A stretch of 64,000 nucleotides of DNA from Halodesulfovibrio aestuarii DSM 17919 = ATCC 29578 (GTDB taxonomy: Bacteria; Desulfobacterota; Desulfovibrionia; Desulfovibrionales; Desulfovibrionaceae): the NCBI RefSeq assembly GCF_000384815.1, contig NZ_ARQF01000020.1, forward strand, positions 124,001-188,000, written 5' to 3'. The position numbers were made by a program, and so were the translations under genes. Shown piece by piece: positions 27,705 through 37,149 of this stretch (position 1 is its first letter; every line of letters begins with the position of its first letter). The notes under the pieces are model-generated. The model saw only the letters and a program-made list of their open reading frames with translations, did not search any database and was not told the DNA's origin.

Positions 27705-28880
27705 ATGCATAATTACAACAAATCAATGATATGGAACATGACAAGAAACTGTAATTTTCAATGTTCATACTGTTATTTTCCGCATACTAACGGTAAAATA
27801 ATAAATTATATCTCTATTGAAACGTTACTTCGCTTTCTTAATAAGAATAATAACAGCTGGCTAGTTAACATGACTGGAGGTGAACCATTTCTATATCCTA
27901 ATTTCGTCTCACTTTGTGAGCAACTTACACAAAAGCATTACATAGGGGTAGATACAAATCTTAGTTTATCAGCCCAGATAAAAGAATTTGCAAAAAGGGT
28001 TTCTCCATCAAAAGTTAATGATATCTATGCGTCGTTACATATTGAAGAACGTGAAAGAAAAAATGCAGTCCCACAATTTATTCAAAATTACCATATCCTT
28101 GCTAGTGCAGGATTCGCAATTAAAGTTAATTACGTACTGCATCCTTCGCTGGAAAAACGATATCCTGATGACATTTCATTTTTCAAAGAGAACGGAGTCC
28201 CCATTACGCCTCGCCCGTTCAAAGGAATCTACAACAATCTAAAATATCCACAGAATTATTCCCAAACCATCAAAAATATATTTACAAGCCACCCTGCTGC
28301 GGGAACAAAAATGGTTTTTAACTTCCGTGGGATAGACTGCAAAAGTGGCTGTTCATTCATTCGAATGGAACCTAATGGGACAATCTTCCGCTGCCCGGGG
28401 GATAGAACCGTTCTCGGCAATATTCATGACAATGTTACACTCAATGCAGGTGCCACTCCTTGTGCGGTAGACAGGTGTCCATGCCAAGGCATCAACTATG
28501 TAGACCTGAACCCGGCAGAGGGATGGTTTATTGAGGGAATGCGGTCATTTATCACTGGTTCAGAAAAGAATGCCGAGCATGCCTTCCGCCAAACGTTGCT
28601 CTATGACAGCGAACATTCCAGCGCATTGAATAATATTGGCGTATTCGCTTTCGATAGTGGAGATTATACGCATGCCAAACGCCTTTTTGAACATGCCCAT
28701 AATATTCATCCACACATTCCGCTATATAAACAAAATCTTTCTATACTAGAGGGTGTTATCAACGAGAAAACAACTTCCAGTATGCATCCGGAAGTAAGTG
28801 AAATAGTACGCCCGTGTGCAACTACAGCCGAATACTATGTTACGACCGGGCAAGCGATACCAATGGCAGAGGAAAATTAG
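27705..28880 (+). CDS. radical SAM protein with SPASM-like cysteines and TPR tail
   Basis: The 391-residue protein has the radical SAM cluster motif CNFQCSYCYF (Cys16, Cys20, Cys23) followed by the SAM-binding GGEP segment (TGGEPFLYP). A second cysteine-rich region, CKSGCSFIRMEPNGTIFRC then CAVDRCPC, resembles auxiliary-cluster (SPASM/twitch) domains that act on peptides or carbohydrates. Residues about 275-345 form tetratricopeptide-like helices (AEHAFRQTLLYDSEHSSALNN, GDYTHAKRLFEHAHNIHP). It is the first gene of a 19-kb co-directional cluster of glycosyltransferase and export genes. The substrate is unknown; modification of a peptide or sugar precursor would fit. Coding AT content appears somewhat higher than in its neighbours. 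Confidence 0.85.
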   Translation: MHNYNKSMIWNMTRNCNFQCSYCYFPHTNGKIINYISIETLLRFLNKNNNSWLVNMTGGEPFLYPNFVSLCEQLTQKHYIGVDTNLSLSAQIKEFAKRVSPSKVNDIYASLHIEERERKNAVPQFIQNYHILASAGFAIKVNYVLHPSLEKRYPDDISFFKENGVPITPRPFKGIYNNLKYPQNYSQTIKNIFTSHPAAGTKMVFNFRGIDCKSGCSFIRMEPNGTIFRCPGDRTVLGNIHDNVTLNAGATPCAVDRCPCQGINYVDLNPAEGWFIEGMRSFITGSEKNAEHAFRQTLLYDSEHSSALNNIGVFAFDSGDYTHAKRLFEHAHNIHPHIPLYKQNLSILEGVINEKTTSSMHPEVSEIVRPCATTAEYYVTTGQAIPMAEEN

Positions 28881-28994
28881 AGGTTTAACATCCTGTATTA
28901 CAAAAACAATAATACTCTTTTCCCCCATAATGATTCACAGACTTAAATACTTGCATACGACTGTGAACTTCTTACCAAGGTGCAGCAATTACTC

Positions 28995-30200
28995 ATGAGT
29001 TCTACATATAACATCCTCATGTATTCCCATGATACTTACGGACTTGGGCACATCCGAAGAACAATGGCTATCGCACGGAACTTAAGCGCTCCCGGTGTTA
29101 ATATTCTTATCCTTACAGGATCCCCCATTGCCGGCCGCTTCCCGATTCCCTTCGGGGTCGATTTTGTGCGTATTCCGGGTATGATCAAACAAAGCAACAC
29201 TGTCTATGTGCCTCACTCCATAAAAGTAAACCCCCAGAAGGCATTGGAAATACGGCAAGAGATAATTACTGCCACAGCAAAATCCTTTGATCCGGATCTC
29301 TTCATCGTGGACAAAGTTCCCGTAGGACTCAAAGGGGAAGTTCTGCCCGTGCTCCAATGGTTTAAAACTTCACGTCCTGACACTAACGTCGTGCTCGGAT
29401 TGCGTGATATTTTAGACGATTCTGCATCAACACGTGCAGAATGGAATGACAAAAACTACTTTAATGTGCTGGAGAACCTGTACTCGGAAATATGGATTTA
29501 CGGACAAGAAAATTTTTACAATCCTATTGTTGAATACGGACTGCCCTCCTCCATAAGCAATAAATGTGTCTTTACCGGCTACATCCCCCGCGAGACCCCA
29601 AATAAAAAAATCACCCTCAAGCACCTCCTGAACGGAAACGGGAACGGGATCAATGACTCCTGCAAACTGATCGTTGTCACTGCAGGCGGCGGAGGTGATG
29701 GCTACCACATGCTGGATACCTACCTTTCAATGGTAGAAGAAACGCCGGATCTTCCGTTTAAAACCTATATGGTATCGGGACCTTTTGTCCCCCAGGACTT
29801 GCAGGACTCTCTTGCAAAACGAGCCAAAAAGGCTGGCGTAATCTTCGCTACCTTCCATAAAAGGTTAGAAAAAATTATGGCGGCAGCAGACCTTGTTGTG
29901 AGTATGGGCGGATACAATACCATCTGCGAAATTTTGTCCCTTAAAAAAACGTCGCTCATTATCCCACGTGAAAGTCCGCGTCTGGAGCAACTCATCCGTG
30001 CAAGGGTATTACAATCCGCCAAACTGGCAGACTACATTAAATGGGACTGCCTCACCACGTCTTCACTGCGTGACAAAGTAATCACCATGCTGGAAGACTC
30101 TTCGCAATACGAACAAAGTATCAACGCATTTTCCATGACTGGACTTGAAATCATCCGTTCTCGGCTCTCCGAATTCAAGGGAGACACCATCGATGCATAA
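28995..30200 (+). CDS. predicted glycosyltransferase, MurG-like GT-B fold (COG4671 type)
   Basis: The roughly 401-residue protein opens with ILMYSHDTYGLGHIRRTMAIA, the GHxxR-type motif of MurG-like glycosyltransferases and of the COG4671 group. Its C-terminal donor domain has VVTAGGGGDGYHM and VSMGGYNTICEILSL, the glycosyltransferase family 28 signature region. The start is either GTG 28980 or ATG 28995; ATG is preferred but neither has a strong ribosome site. The protein resembles the product of the gene at 33314 in the same cluster. The last 8 bases overlap the next glycosyltransferase gene. Donor and acceptor are unknown. Confidence 0.82.
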   Translation: MSSTYNILMYSHDTYGLGHIRRTMAIARNLSAPGVNILILTGSPIAGRFPIPFGVDFVRIPGMIKQSNTVYVPHSIKVNPQKALEIRQEIITATAKSFDPDLFIVDKVPVGLKGEVLPVLQWFKTSRPDTNVVLGLRDILDDSASTRAEWNDKNYFNVLENLYSEIWIYGQENFYNPIVEYGLPSSISNKCVFTGYIPRETPNKKITLKHLLNGNGNGINDSCKLIVVTAGGGGDGYHMLDTYLSMVEETPDLPFKTYMVSGPFVPQDLQDSLAKRAKKAGVIFATFHKRLEKIMAAADLVVSMGGYNTICEILSLKKTSLIIPRESPRLEQLIRARVLQSAKLADYIKWDCLTTSSLRDKVITMLEDSSQYEQSINAFSMTGLEIIRSRLSEFKGDTIDA

Positions 30201-31557
30201 CACTCCAACGCTCGGTATGATCCTGAAAGGGTATCCCCGCATATCAGAAACTTTTATTTCCAATGAAATAAAATTGTTAGAAGAGCAAGGCTTTACCATT
30301 CATATTTTTTCAATGCGGAAACCGCGTGAAAAATTTTCGCATAAGTCTGTAAAATCCATCCACGCAACAGTTACCTATCTTCCGGAATATCTTTCTCTTG
30401 GATTCCCACGTCTGCTGTGGAACACGCTCTTATGTGCCCTTCTACACACAACCACATTCTGTAATACCTTTAAATTTTTCCTCTCCCGCTTTTCAGGAAC
30501 CAATAAAGTACATACATGGATCAAACACTTTATGCAGGCGTGTGTAGTTGCCAATAATATTGAGTCTAAAAACATCACACACCTTCACAGCCATTTTGCG
30601 CATACCCCGACATCTGTCGCCATGTACGCAGCAAAACTTGCCGGCATTCCGTTCAGTTTTACCGCACATGCAAAAGATATTTACACGCAACATCCCAAAC
30701 GGGTTGCAGAAAAAATGCAGCAGGCACTGTTTGCCGTTACATGTACAAAATACAATAAACTTGCCTTAGAAACGATTGCTCGTTCTTTCCCTGCGCCTAA
30801 AGCACCACCACACTATGCGCTGCCCCCCATAGAGGACGGCTCTCCCATACGGACTCCACAGCCCGGCTACTGTCCGGTACATACTATCTATCACGGGATA
30901 GACCTATCCCTTTTCTCTACCAGACAAAACGGTCTCACTACCCATACGCCCTATTCAATTCTTACCGTGGCCCGTCTAGTGGAAAAAAAGGGGCTGGACA
31001 CAATCTTAGAAAGTCTGCGTCTTCTCTTTTTACGCAATATCCCATTCAGATACACACTTATTGGTGAGGGCCCGCTTCTCGGTAAACTTGAAGAGATAGT
31101 CTACAAGTATGGACTAACAGATTTTGTTCGCTTCACCGGCACGCTGCCTCACGAGGATGTGCTGCGCCATTACCGCAAAGCCGATGTGTTCCTTCTCGGA
31201 TGTACAACAGCGCAGGATGGAGACAGGGATGGTATTCCCAACGTACTGGCAGAAGCCATGGCAATGGGAGTCCCTGTTGTTGCAACCCGTGTTTCAGGAA
31301 TTCCTGAGCTCGTAGAACACAATAAATCAGGCTTGCTTGTTCCATGCAACAACGCCGAGGAACTGGCCAAGGCCACAGAATGCCTGCTCACCGATGAAGC
31401 TCTGCGGCAGACCATCATTTCCGGTGCCGAACGTAAGGTTCATAAAGTCTTCAACAACAGACAGCTAATTGTACAGCTCGGTAATATTTTTGAAGAAAAT
31501 GGTATCACCAGAGAGGAAGCAGATACAATGTCAGAAATGGAGTGGTCATCTTCATGA
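30193..31557 (+). CDS. glycosyltransferase family 4 protein
   Basis: The 454-residue GT-B enzyme has KGYPRISETFISNEI at its N-terminus, a motif common in exopolysaccharide GT4 proteins. A THLHSHFAHTPTSVAMYAAKLAGIPFSFTAHAKDIY-like region (quoted here only in outline) includes the acceptor-site THAHAKDI-type histidine. The nucleotide-sugar site contains TVARLVEKKGLD, and GIPNVLAEAMAMGVPVVATR carries the EX7E-type signature. ATG 30193 follows an AGGGAGA ribosome site; the frame is open to 30145. It overlaps both neighbours (8 bases before, 4 bases after), so it is translationally coupled. Confidence 0.9.
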   Translation: MHNTPTLGMILKGYPRISETFISNEIKLLEEQGFTIHIFSMRKPREKFSHKSVKSIHATVTYLPEYLSLGFPRLLWNTLLCALLHTTTFCNTFKFFLSRFSGTNKVHTWIKHFMQACVVANNIESKNITHLHSHFAHTPTSVAMYAAKLAGIPFSFTAHAKDIYTQHPKRVAEKMQQALFAVTCTKYNKLALETIARSFPAPKAPPHYALPPIEDGSPIRTPQPGYCPVHTIYHGIDLSLFSTRQNGLTTHTPYSILTVARLVEKKGLDTILESLRLLFLRNIPFRYTLIGEGPLLGKLEEIVYKYGLTDFVRFTGTLPHEDVLRHYRKADVFLLGCTTAQDGDRDGIPNVLAEAMAMGVPVVATRVSGIPELVEHNKSGLLVPCNNAEELAKATECLLTDEALRQTIISGAERKVHKVFNNRQLIVQLGNIFEENGITREEADTMSEMEWSSS

Positions 31558-32663
31558 AAATTGCGTTCTGTACCCCGTTCAAACCGCTGACACACCCGCG
31601 CATATCCGGCGATGTGACTATTGCGGAAGATTTAGCGACGTTTTTCCAGAATCAAGGGCACGAAATATGGATCGTACCTCAATTATCCACTCGGTATATT
31701 TGGAAACGACCTCGCAACTGGGGACATATCTACGCAACCATGCAGCTTGTTAAAGAAAATATACAAAACGAAAAACCGGATGTGTGGTTTACATACCACT
31801 CATACTACAAGGCACCAGATATTCTCGGCACTATGGCAGCAAGAGAACAAATACCTTACGCAATATTTGCCCCTTCCCACGCTCCAAAACGAAAAAAGGA
31901 CTGGAGCACTAAGCCGGGGTATTACCTCAATAAAAAAGCACTGCAACACGCAACACATATTTTTGCGAACAAACAACGAGACCTTGAGGGACTAAGCCAT
32001 ATTGTCCCGCCAAGTCATCTCACTTTCATTCCACCCGGAATCCGCACAGATATTTTCACACGGAATGAAACGTTGCGCGCAGAAAAACGCACTGCATGGA
32101 ATGCAACAGACAGTATTGTTGTGCTGACAATTGCCATGCTGAGAAAAGGAACAAAATCAGAAGGTGTGGAACACGTCATCACCGCCTGCAGTGACCTTGC
32201 ATATCAAGGGCACGACATCAAACTGATCATTGCGGGAGACGGCGTTATGCGTCCATATCTGGAAGAAGTCGCGCATAAGTTCTTACCAAACAGGCACATA
32301 TTTTTAGGCATCGTCCCTTCTAAAGAGCTGCCGGCACTCTATTCCAGTTGCGATATTTTTGCCTTCCCCGGCATAAATGAAGGTCTTGGCATGGTCTATC
32401 TGGAAGCGCAAAGTTGTGGGTTACCAGTTGTGGCGTGGGATCATGATGGAGCACCGCAAGTGGTCAACAATGGCACTACAGGCATCATCACTCCATCGTA
32501 CGACAATAACGCGTTTTCACAGGCTATAGGCAAACTTGCAGCATCGCCAGACCTGCGAACGGCCATGGGTGCAGCCGCAACAAAACATACTGCGACAAAT
32601 CATAACATCCGGCAGAATTATGCCGAGTTAGACGCAAAGCTTCGAGCCATTGCACAACAGTAA
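31554..32663 (+). CDS. glycosyltransferase family 4 protein
   Basis: The 369-residue GT-B protein starts MKIAFCTPFKPLTHPRISGD. It has a Rossmann donor domain with VLTIAMLRKGTKSEGVEHVI, a conserved IIAGDGVMRPYLEE strand and the GT4 signature FAFPGINEGLGMVYLEAQSC (EX7E). ATG 31554 gives a classic ATGA overlap with the preceding GT4 gene; an upstream in-frame GTG at 31542 is less likely. Together with the neighbouring transferases it should add successive sugars to one glycan. The sugars cannot be named from sequence. Confidence 0.9.
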   Translation: MKIAFCTPFKPLTHPRISGDVTIAEDLATFFQNQGHEIWIVPQLSTRYIWKRPRNWGHIYATMQLVKENIQNEKPDVWFTYHSYYKAPDILGTMAAREQIPYAIFAPSHAPKRKKDWSTKPGYYLNKKALQHATHIFANKQRDLEGLSHIVPPSHLTFIPPGIRTDIFTRNETLRAEKRTAWNATDSIVVLTIAMLRKGTKSEGVEHVITACSDLAYQGHDIKLIIAGDGVMRPYLEEVAHKFLPNRHIFLGIVPSKELPALYSSCDIFAFPGINEGLGMVYLEAQSCGLPVVAWDHDGAPQVVNNGTTGIITPSYDNNAFSQAIGKLAASPDLRTAMGAAATKHTATNHNIRQNYAELDAKLRAIAQQ

Positions 32664-32696
32664 CAACAGTCAAGACGACATACGCCAGAGGTTACC

Positions 32697-33314
32697 ATGA
32701 AACAAACGTATATTGGTCTCCTACGCCATGCCCCCACAGGATGGAACTCTGTCAAACGAATTCAGGGACAACATGATGTTTCACTTCCGCAAGAAAGTTA
32801 CGATATCATCAGCGAATGGATTCCATCCATCATGCAATATCCATGGACACGTATCCTCACCAGTGATCTTGCACGTGCCTACCATACCGCGCTTGCACTT
32901 AACAAACATACAAACGTTCCTATTGAACGTGATCCTCGCCTACGTGAACAAGATTGGGGAGCATGGGCAGGTCATACCATTCAGGATCTGCGCGAAACGA
33001 CCCCCGAAGAAATAGCACGTCAGGAAGCTGCAGGATGGGAGTTCAAACCACCGGGCGGCGAAAGCAGGATAGAGGTACTTAACAGGACCCTTGAAGCGAT
33101 GCATGAAGCAACCCGACGATGGAACGGAGAACACATCTTGATCGTAACCCATTATGGCAACATTGCGTCCATTGCCAACCACCTCATGCATACAAAGTTC
33201 CTTCCCGAAGAAGGAAAGCTTATCAAAAAACATGCACTACATCGCCTGATTGCAGAACAAACTGCACCTGAAACAACACAATATTCAATCCTCTCCATTA
33301 ATGAGGTGATCTGA
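32697..33314 (+). CDS. histidine phosphatase superfamily protein
   Basis: The 205-residue protein is a phosphoglycerate mutase-like phosphatase. The catalytic motif is LLRHAPTGWN (RHA in place of the common RHG), the second half has DPRLREQDWGAWAG with the proton-donor Glu, and VTHYGNI holds the second catalytic His. In a glycan cluster a phosphosugar or lipid-phosphate substrate is likely; related enzymes include CobC and GmhB-like phosphatases. An AGAGG ribosome site precedes the ATG. The stop overlaps the next start by one base (TGATG), so the genes are coupled. Confidence 0.85.
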   Translation: MKQTYIGLLRHAPTGWNSVKRIQGQHDVSLPQESYDIISEWIPSIMQYPWTRILTSDLARAYHTALALNKHTNVPIERDPRLREQDWGAWAGHTIQDLRETTPEEIARQEAAGWEFKPPGGESRIEVLNRTLEAMHEATRRWNGEHILIVTHYGNIASIANHLMHTKFLPEEGKLIKKHALHRLIAEQTAPETTQYSILSINEVI

Positions 33315-34516
33315 TGCGCGTAGTCCACTACTGTCAGCATGTGCTCGGCATGGGGCATTTTTTCCGCAGTCTGGAAATAGACAAGGCTCTCGTTGATCAT
33401 GAAGTAACACTTGTTACCGGCGGCACTCCTTTATCCATCACCTACCCCCCGCATGTACAAGTAATCGAACTGCCCCCTCTTTCCATGGACGAAGAGTTCG
33501 GAGCCTTCATCCGTACAGATAAAGACGGCTCCAAACATATTCTCTCAGAAGCAGAGCTTGAAATCATTAAACTCCAGCGTACCGACATTCTTACTGAAAC
33601 ACTCAAGGCATTGCAGCCCGATGTTTTTTTAATTGAACTCTTCCCGTTCGGACGCAAGCAGTTCAGTTTTGAGCTTATGCCCGTCCTTGAACTCGCCAAG
33701 CAAAATGCATTTCCCAACATGTACACCATATGCAGTGTGCGTGATATTCTTGTAGAAAAAACGAAACAGCAACAATTCGAAGAACGTGTACTTTCTATCC
33801 TGAACTCATATTTCGATGCTGTTCTTGTACATACAGACCCGAAAGTTATCACGCTGGACGCCACATTCCCCCGTATTAACGAGATCACAATTCCGATCTA
33901 CAACACCGGATACATAACACCACTTCCACACGATCTCTGCCCTGAAGCAGTGCGAGAATCCCTTTCTATCACACCTGATACGCCATTCATTCTCGGCAGT
34001 ATCGGCAGCGGATCTGTACATCCGGAAATCATGCAGCAACTCGCAGCCGCCTCTATTTTGCTCAACAGAACCACCCCGCACAGACTGCTGATTTCCACTG
34101 GTCCTTTTATGCAACCTGATGCCCGAACACGCATTCAAGAGCTTTGCGCACCGTACCCGCACATTACTGTTACTGATTTTATCTCTGATTTCATTACACA
34201 TCTCAGCGCAGCCGATCTCTCCCTTAGTATGGCCGGATACAATACAACAATGAATCTGCTGGCAGTAGACACGTTCGGACTGGTTTTTCCTTTTGATCAA
34301 AATAGAGAACAACGCATGCGATCAACCAGCCTTGAAAAACTTGGAGCACTCAAAATTCTTGAACAGAAAGAGATGGAACCAGACCGCCTCAGCGCAATAC
34401 TTGAGCAGTATGTCAACACTCCTGCGCCACCGCCGCAACACTACGTTGACCTGCAAGGAGCAATGAAGTCTGTTCGGATATTGGAACAACTATTACAAAG
34501 TAAGGCCGTTGGGTAA
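33314..34516 (+). CDS. second predicted MurG-like glycosyltransferase (COG4671 type)
   Basis: The 400-residue protein begins MRVVHYCQHVLGMGHFFRS, the same GxGHxxR-type motif as the gene at 28995 but with Phe-Phe-Arg replacing the usual pattern. The C-terminal half has ILGSIGSGSVHPE and LSLSMAGYNTTMNLLAVDT, matching the donor-binding region of GT28-like enzymes. The two proteins probably arose by duplication and could act on successive steps. GAGGTGA lies 5 bases before the ATG. It follows the phosphatase with a one-base overlap. Confidence 0.82.
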   Translation: MRVVHYCQHVLGMGHFFRSLEIDKALVDHEVTLVTGGTPLSITYPPHVQVIELPPLSMDEEFGAFIRTDKDGSKHILSEAELEIIKLQRTDILTETLKALQPDVFLIELFPFGRKQFSFELMPVLELAKQNAFPNMYTICSVRDILVEKTKQQQFEERVLSILNSYFDAVLVHTDPKVITLDATFPRINEITIPIYNTGYITPLPHDLCPEAVRESLSITPDTPFILGSIGSGSVHPEIMQQLAAASILLNRTTPHRLLISTGPFMQPDARTRIQELCAPYPHITVTDFISDFITHLSAADLSLSMAGYNTTMNLLAVDTFGLVFPFDQNREQRMRSTSLEKLGALKILEQKEMEPDRLSAILEQYVNTPAPPPQHYVDLQGAMKSVRILEQLLQSKAVG

Positions 34517-34600
34517 CTCGAAGCTTACACTACCCGCCCCTTTGAAATCAGTTTATTTTTTATGATAAATGATACGTTGTGAACCGTGGGAGGGAACACT

Positions 34601-35404
34601 ATGGCAAAACAACGACCGTACATTTCAGCACTATGGCATGCAGTCCCTTCCAACATTCAAGAGTTGCTTGCACAGACCATCCAAGCTGGTGTGGAAGCCC
34701 ATAAAACCAATGGGCGCCCTATGGGAAAAATTCCGTCAATATTTTTTCGCGCAGATGACATCGCTATCCCTTCAACAGCCTGCCGGAACATGCTTCGTAT
34801 TTTTGCTGAATACGACACCCCTCTGGGGCTGGCAGTTGTTCCCGCATGGAGCACTGCCGCCCATGTTGAGGCACTGTTGTCAGTCGCACCTGAGAAAAAT
34901 CACCTCTGGTGCTGGCACCAGCACGGCTGGTCTCACGTGAACCATGCAACGCATGGCCGAAGCTGCGAATTTGGCAACGACAGAAAACATGAGGAATGTG
35001 CTGAGGAGTTGCAACAAGGTCATGACACCCTGAAATCATTGTTCGGTGATACGTTCTATCCGGTATTCACACCACCGTGGAATAGAATTTCCGACTCGAA
35101 CATCCAAATTTTAAAAGACATCGGTTGGAAAGCAATCTCCCGCACAGCTTCTGCACCCTATCAAAAGATTTTACCGGATATTCCGGTTAATGTTGATCTG
35201 CACACACGGAACGAACTGACTGCAGCAAGCGGTTGGAAGGGATTACTGGCAGAGCTGCGTGCCGGAATTGCCTCCGGCCGTTGTGGAGTAATGATGCATC
35301 ATGACAGAATGAACAGCGCCGCCGAGGAGTTTCTGCAACGCCTGCTGATAATCTTACAAAGCTACCCCGTACAGCCTGTTCCCATATATTCCTATATGCT
35401 ATGA
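34601..35404 (+). CDS. polysaccharide deacetylase-like protein
   Basis: The 267-residue protein shows a NodB-like layout: a paired-aspartate motif in FFRADDIA (about residue 50), a HxxxH metal motif in WHQHGWSHVNH (about 110-120) and FTPPWNRIS for motif 3. The fold should remove acetyl groups from an N-acetylated sugar. There is no signal peptide, so action is on a cytoplasmic, probably lipid-linked, intermediate. ATG 34601 is chosen over GTG 34586 because GGGAGGG lies between them at the right distance. An 84-base gap separates it from the preceding gene. Confidence 0.8.
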   Translation: MAKQRPYISALWHAVPSNIQELLAQTIQAGVEAHKTNGRPMGKIPSIFFRADDIAIPSTACRNMLRIFAEYDTPLGLAVVPAWSTAAHVEALLSVAPEKNHLWCWHQHGWSHVNHATHGRSCEFGNDRKHEECAEELQQGHDTLKSLFGDTFYPVFTPPWNRISDSNIQILKDIGWKAISRTASAPYQKILPDIPVNVDLHTRNELTAASGWKGLLAELRAGIASGRCGVMMHHDRMNSAAEEFLQRLLIILQSYPVQPVPIYSYML

Positions 35405-35480
35405 TGGTGGTTACTCATTATTTTGCTCAACCATAGAACGCAACATTATTGCATACAGGCCGGACAGACTACCTGCTTGC

Positions 35481-35511
35481 ATATTTTCAGAAAAAATTTT
35501 CCATGAAAATA
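35481..35511. promoter_or_regulatory. AT-rich inverted repeat before the transport half of the cluster
   Basis: TATTTTCA (35482-35489) pairs with TGAAAATA (35504-35511) across an A/T-rich loop. It lies in the largest gap inside the cluster (35405-35550, 146 bases). It could be an operator or weak terminator dividing the glycosyltransferase half from the export half; the function is not shown. Confidence 0.35.
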
Positions 35512-35550
35512 CCCTGATTACTATGGTGAGCAGCAACCGTAGGAACAGCT

Positions 35551-36243
35551 ATGCCGGAACAATCGTCACACACCGGATTTTTCACCCACGAGGCAGGCCA
35601 GAGTATCGGCTTTCCGTGGAGTAAATCTTTTGACTTTGCGGTTCAAAGTTTGCGGAACCGGTTCACACGCTCACTTATTACTATGAGCAGTCTAATCCTT
35701 GCGGTTGCTTTTCTTGCATTCATTTTGGTCAGTCTGGACATCGCCACAGGACTTATCAAATTCGGCGGCTCCCAGTTTGCCTCACTCCTCACAGAAATGG
35801 GGTTTGATGTTAACACCGCCCTCGGCACGGTAACAACCGGCCCTAAAGAACGCTGGATCGTCCTTCTCTCACTTCTCGTATGCACCGTCGGTATTATCAA
35901 CGCACAACTTATGTCCGTTACCGAACGGTTCCGTATTATCGGTATATTCAAATGCCTTGGAGCGCTTGATTCCATCATCTTGCGCCTATTCCTCATAGAA
36001 GCAGCGCTTATCGGCATCATCGGTGCCGCAATAGGTGCTGCCGCAGGCATTGCCTTTGCGTTCCTTAACGGTCTGGTAAATTTCGGTGTAGCATCGTTGA
36101 TTCTAGTATCGCTGATGAATGTCTTCATCTCGTTTCTTATTGCTACGGGTACAGGATTTGCGTTGAGCATTATCGGTGTATTGTACCCTGCCATTCTTGC
36201 TGCACGCATGGAACCAGTAAAAGCACTTAACGCACAGCACTAG
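35551..36243 (+). CDS. short FtsX-like ABC permease subunit
   Basis: The 230-residue membrane protein has the four-helix FtsX/MacB topology. Helix 1 (about 42-65, RFTRSLITMSSLILAVAFLA) is followed by a short external loop of only about 50 residues, then three C-terminal helices. It carries the cytoplasmic coupling segment SVTERFRIIGIFKCLGALDS, typical of MacB-type permeases. It lacks the big periplasmic domain of LolC/MacB, so that part is presumably supplied by the 1658-residue partner encoded at 37871. A TAGGAA ribosome site precedes the ATG. A SAM methyltransferase gene starts 9 bases downstream. Confidence 0.83.
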   Translation: MPEQSSHTGFFTHEAGQSIGFPWSKSFDFAVQSLRNRFTRSLITMSSLILAVAFLAFILVSLDIATGLIKFGGSQFASLLTEMGFDVNTALGTVTTGPKERWIVLLSLLVCTVGIINAQLMSVTERFRIIGIFKCLGALDSIILRLFLIEAALIGIIGAAIGAAAGIAFAFLNGLVNFGVASLILVSLMNVFISFLIATGTGFALSIIGVLYPAILAARMEPVKALNAQH

Positions 36244-36252
36244 GAAGTACTC

Positions 36253-37149
36253 ATGCCACGCACGTTCTTCCCCTCAAAACGCCATCGCATGCTCACTGCA
36301 TTGTGGTACTTGTTACGAAAGCCTCATAAGGCATTGAAATCCATTTATCGCGACAGACACGATGCTCTATGGTGGCAACAATACGTCACAAAGTCCTACG
36401 GGCTGGAACTGGGCCTGCCGCAGGTAGACCTGCTCGATCTTATTCCTGAATTTGAAGAAACAATTTCGCCATATGCTATGCTGGAAGCCGCCGCAACACC
36501 TATGGATATTGCCCTGCTCAAAGGACTCGCCCGATCATACGACGCGTGTGATTATCTGGAAATCGGGAGATGGCGCGGTGAGTCCATCACAAATGTAGCT
36601 CCGCACACAAGGACCTGCTTTTCTCTCAGTTTATCACCGGCACAGCAGGCACAAGCCGGGTTCAGCAATTCCATGATCCGGCAGGACGGGTTCTTTATCA
36701 CGCCTACGCAGTATCCCAACATCACATGTATAGACTGCGATACGCTCTCGTTTGATTTTTCTACTCTTACAAAAAACTTTGATCTTATTTTTGTCGATGG
36801 TGACCACCATGCAGCCGCTGTTGCCAGTGACACCCGAAATATTTTCCCTTTGTTGAAAGACGATAATTCCATGATTGTATGGCATGATTACGCAAATTCA
36901 CCGGAAAAAATTCGCTGGGCTGTACTGGCAGGAATTCTGGACGGCCTTCCGGCAAACGAACATCAGTACCTGTACCATGCTTCAAACACCCTTTGCGCCA
37001 TCTACACTCGCAAAAAACTGTCCGCAACATATCAGGGGTTTGCCATAACTCCGGATAAAATTTTTGAAGTTACCATCCGCGCCCACAAGCTGGAGACACC
37101 GGCAATAGGGTATAGTCAGGGAGAGGCTCGATGGACGAAAAACAGATAA
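36253..37149 (+). CDS. class I SAM-dependent methyltransferase
   Basis: In the 298-residue protein, residues about 80-230 look like a Methyltransf_24-type Rossmann domain: CDYLEIGRWRGESITNVAP for the SAM loop (EIGRWRGES in place of EIG.. GxS), FDLIFVDGDHHAAAV, and MIVWHDYANSPEKIRW. Such enzymes methylate sugars or small molecules. The last 19 bases overlap the ABC ATPase gene, so expression is coupled to the transporter. Target unknown; O-methylation of the exported glycan is one possibility. Confidence 0.78.
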   Translation: MPRTFFPSKRHRMLTALWYLLRKPHKALKSIYRDRHDALWWQQYVTKSYGLELGLPQVDLLDLIPEFEETISPYAMLEAAATPMDIALLKGLARSYDACDYLEIGRWRGESITNVAPHTRTCFSLSLSPAQQAQAGFSNSMIRQDGFFITPTQYPNITCIDCDTLSFDFSTLTKNFDLIFVDGDHHAAAVASDTRNIFPLLKDDNSMIVWHDYANSPEKIRWAVLAGILDGLPANEHQYLYHASNTLCAIYTRKKLSATYQGFAITPDKIFEVTIRAHKLETPAIGYSQGEARWTKNR

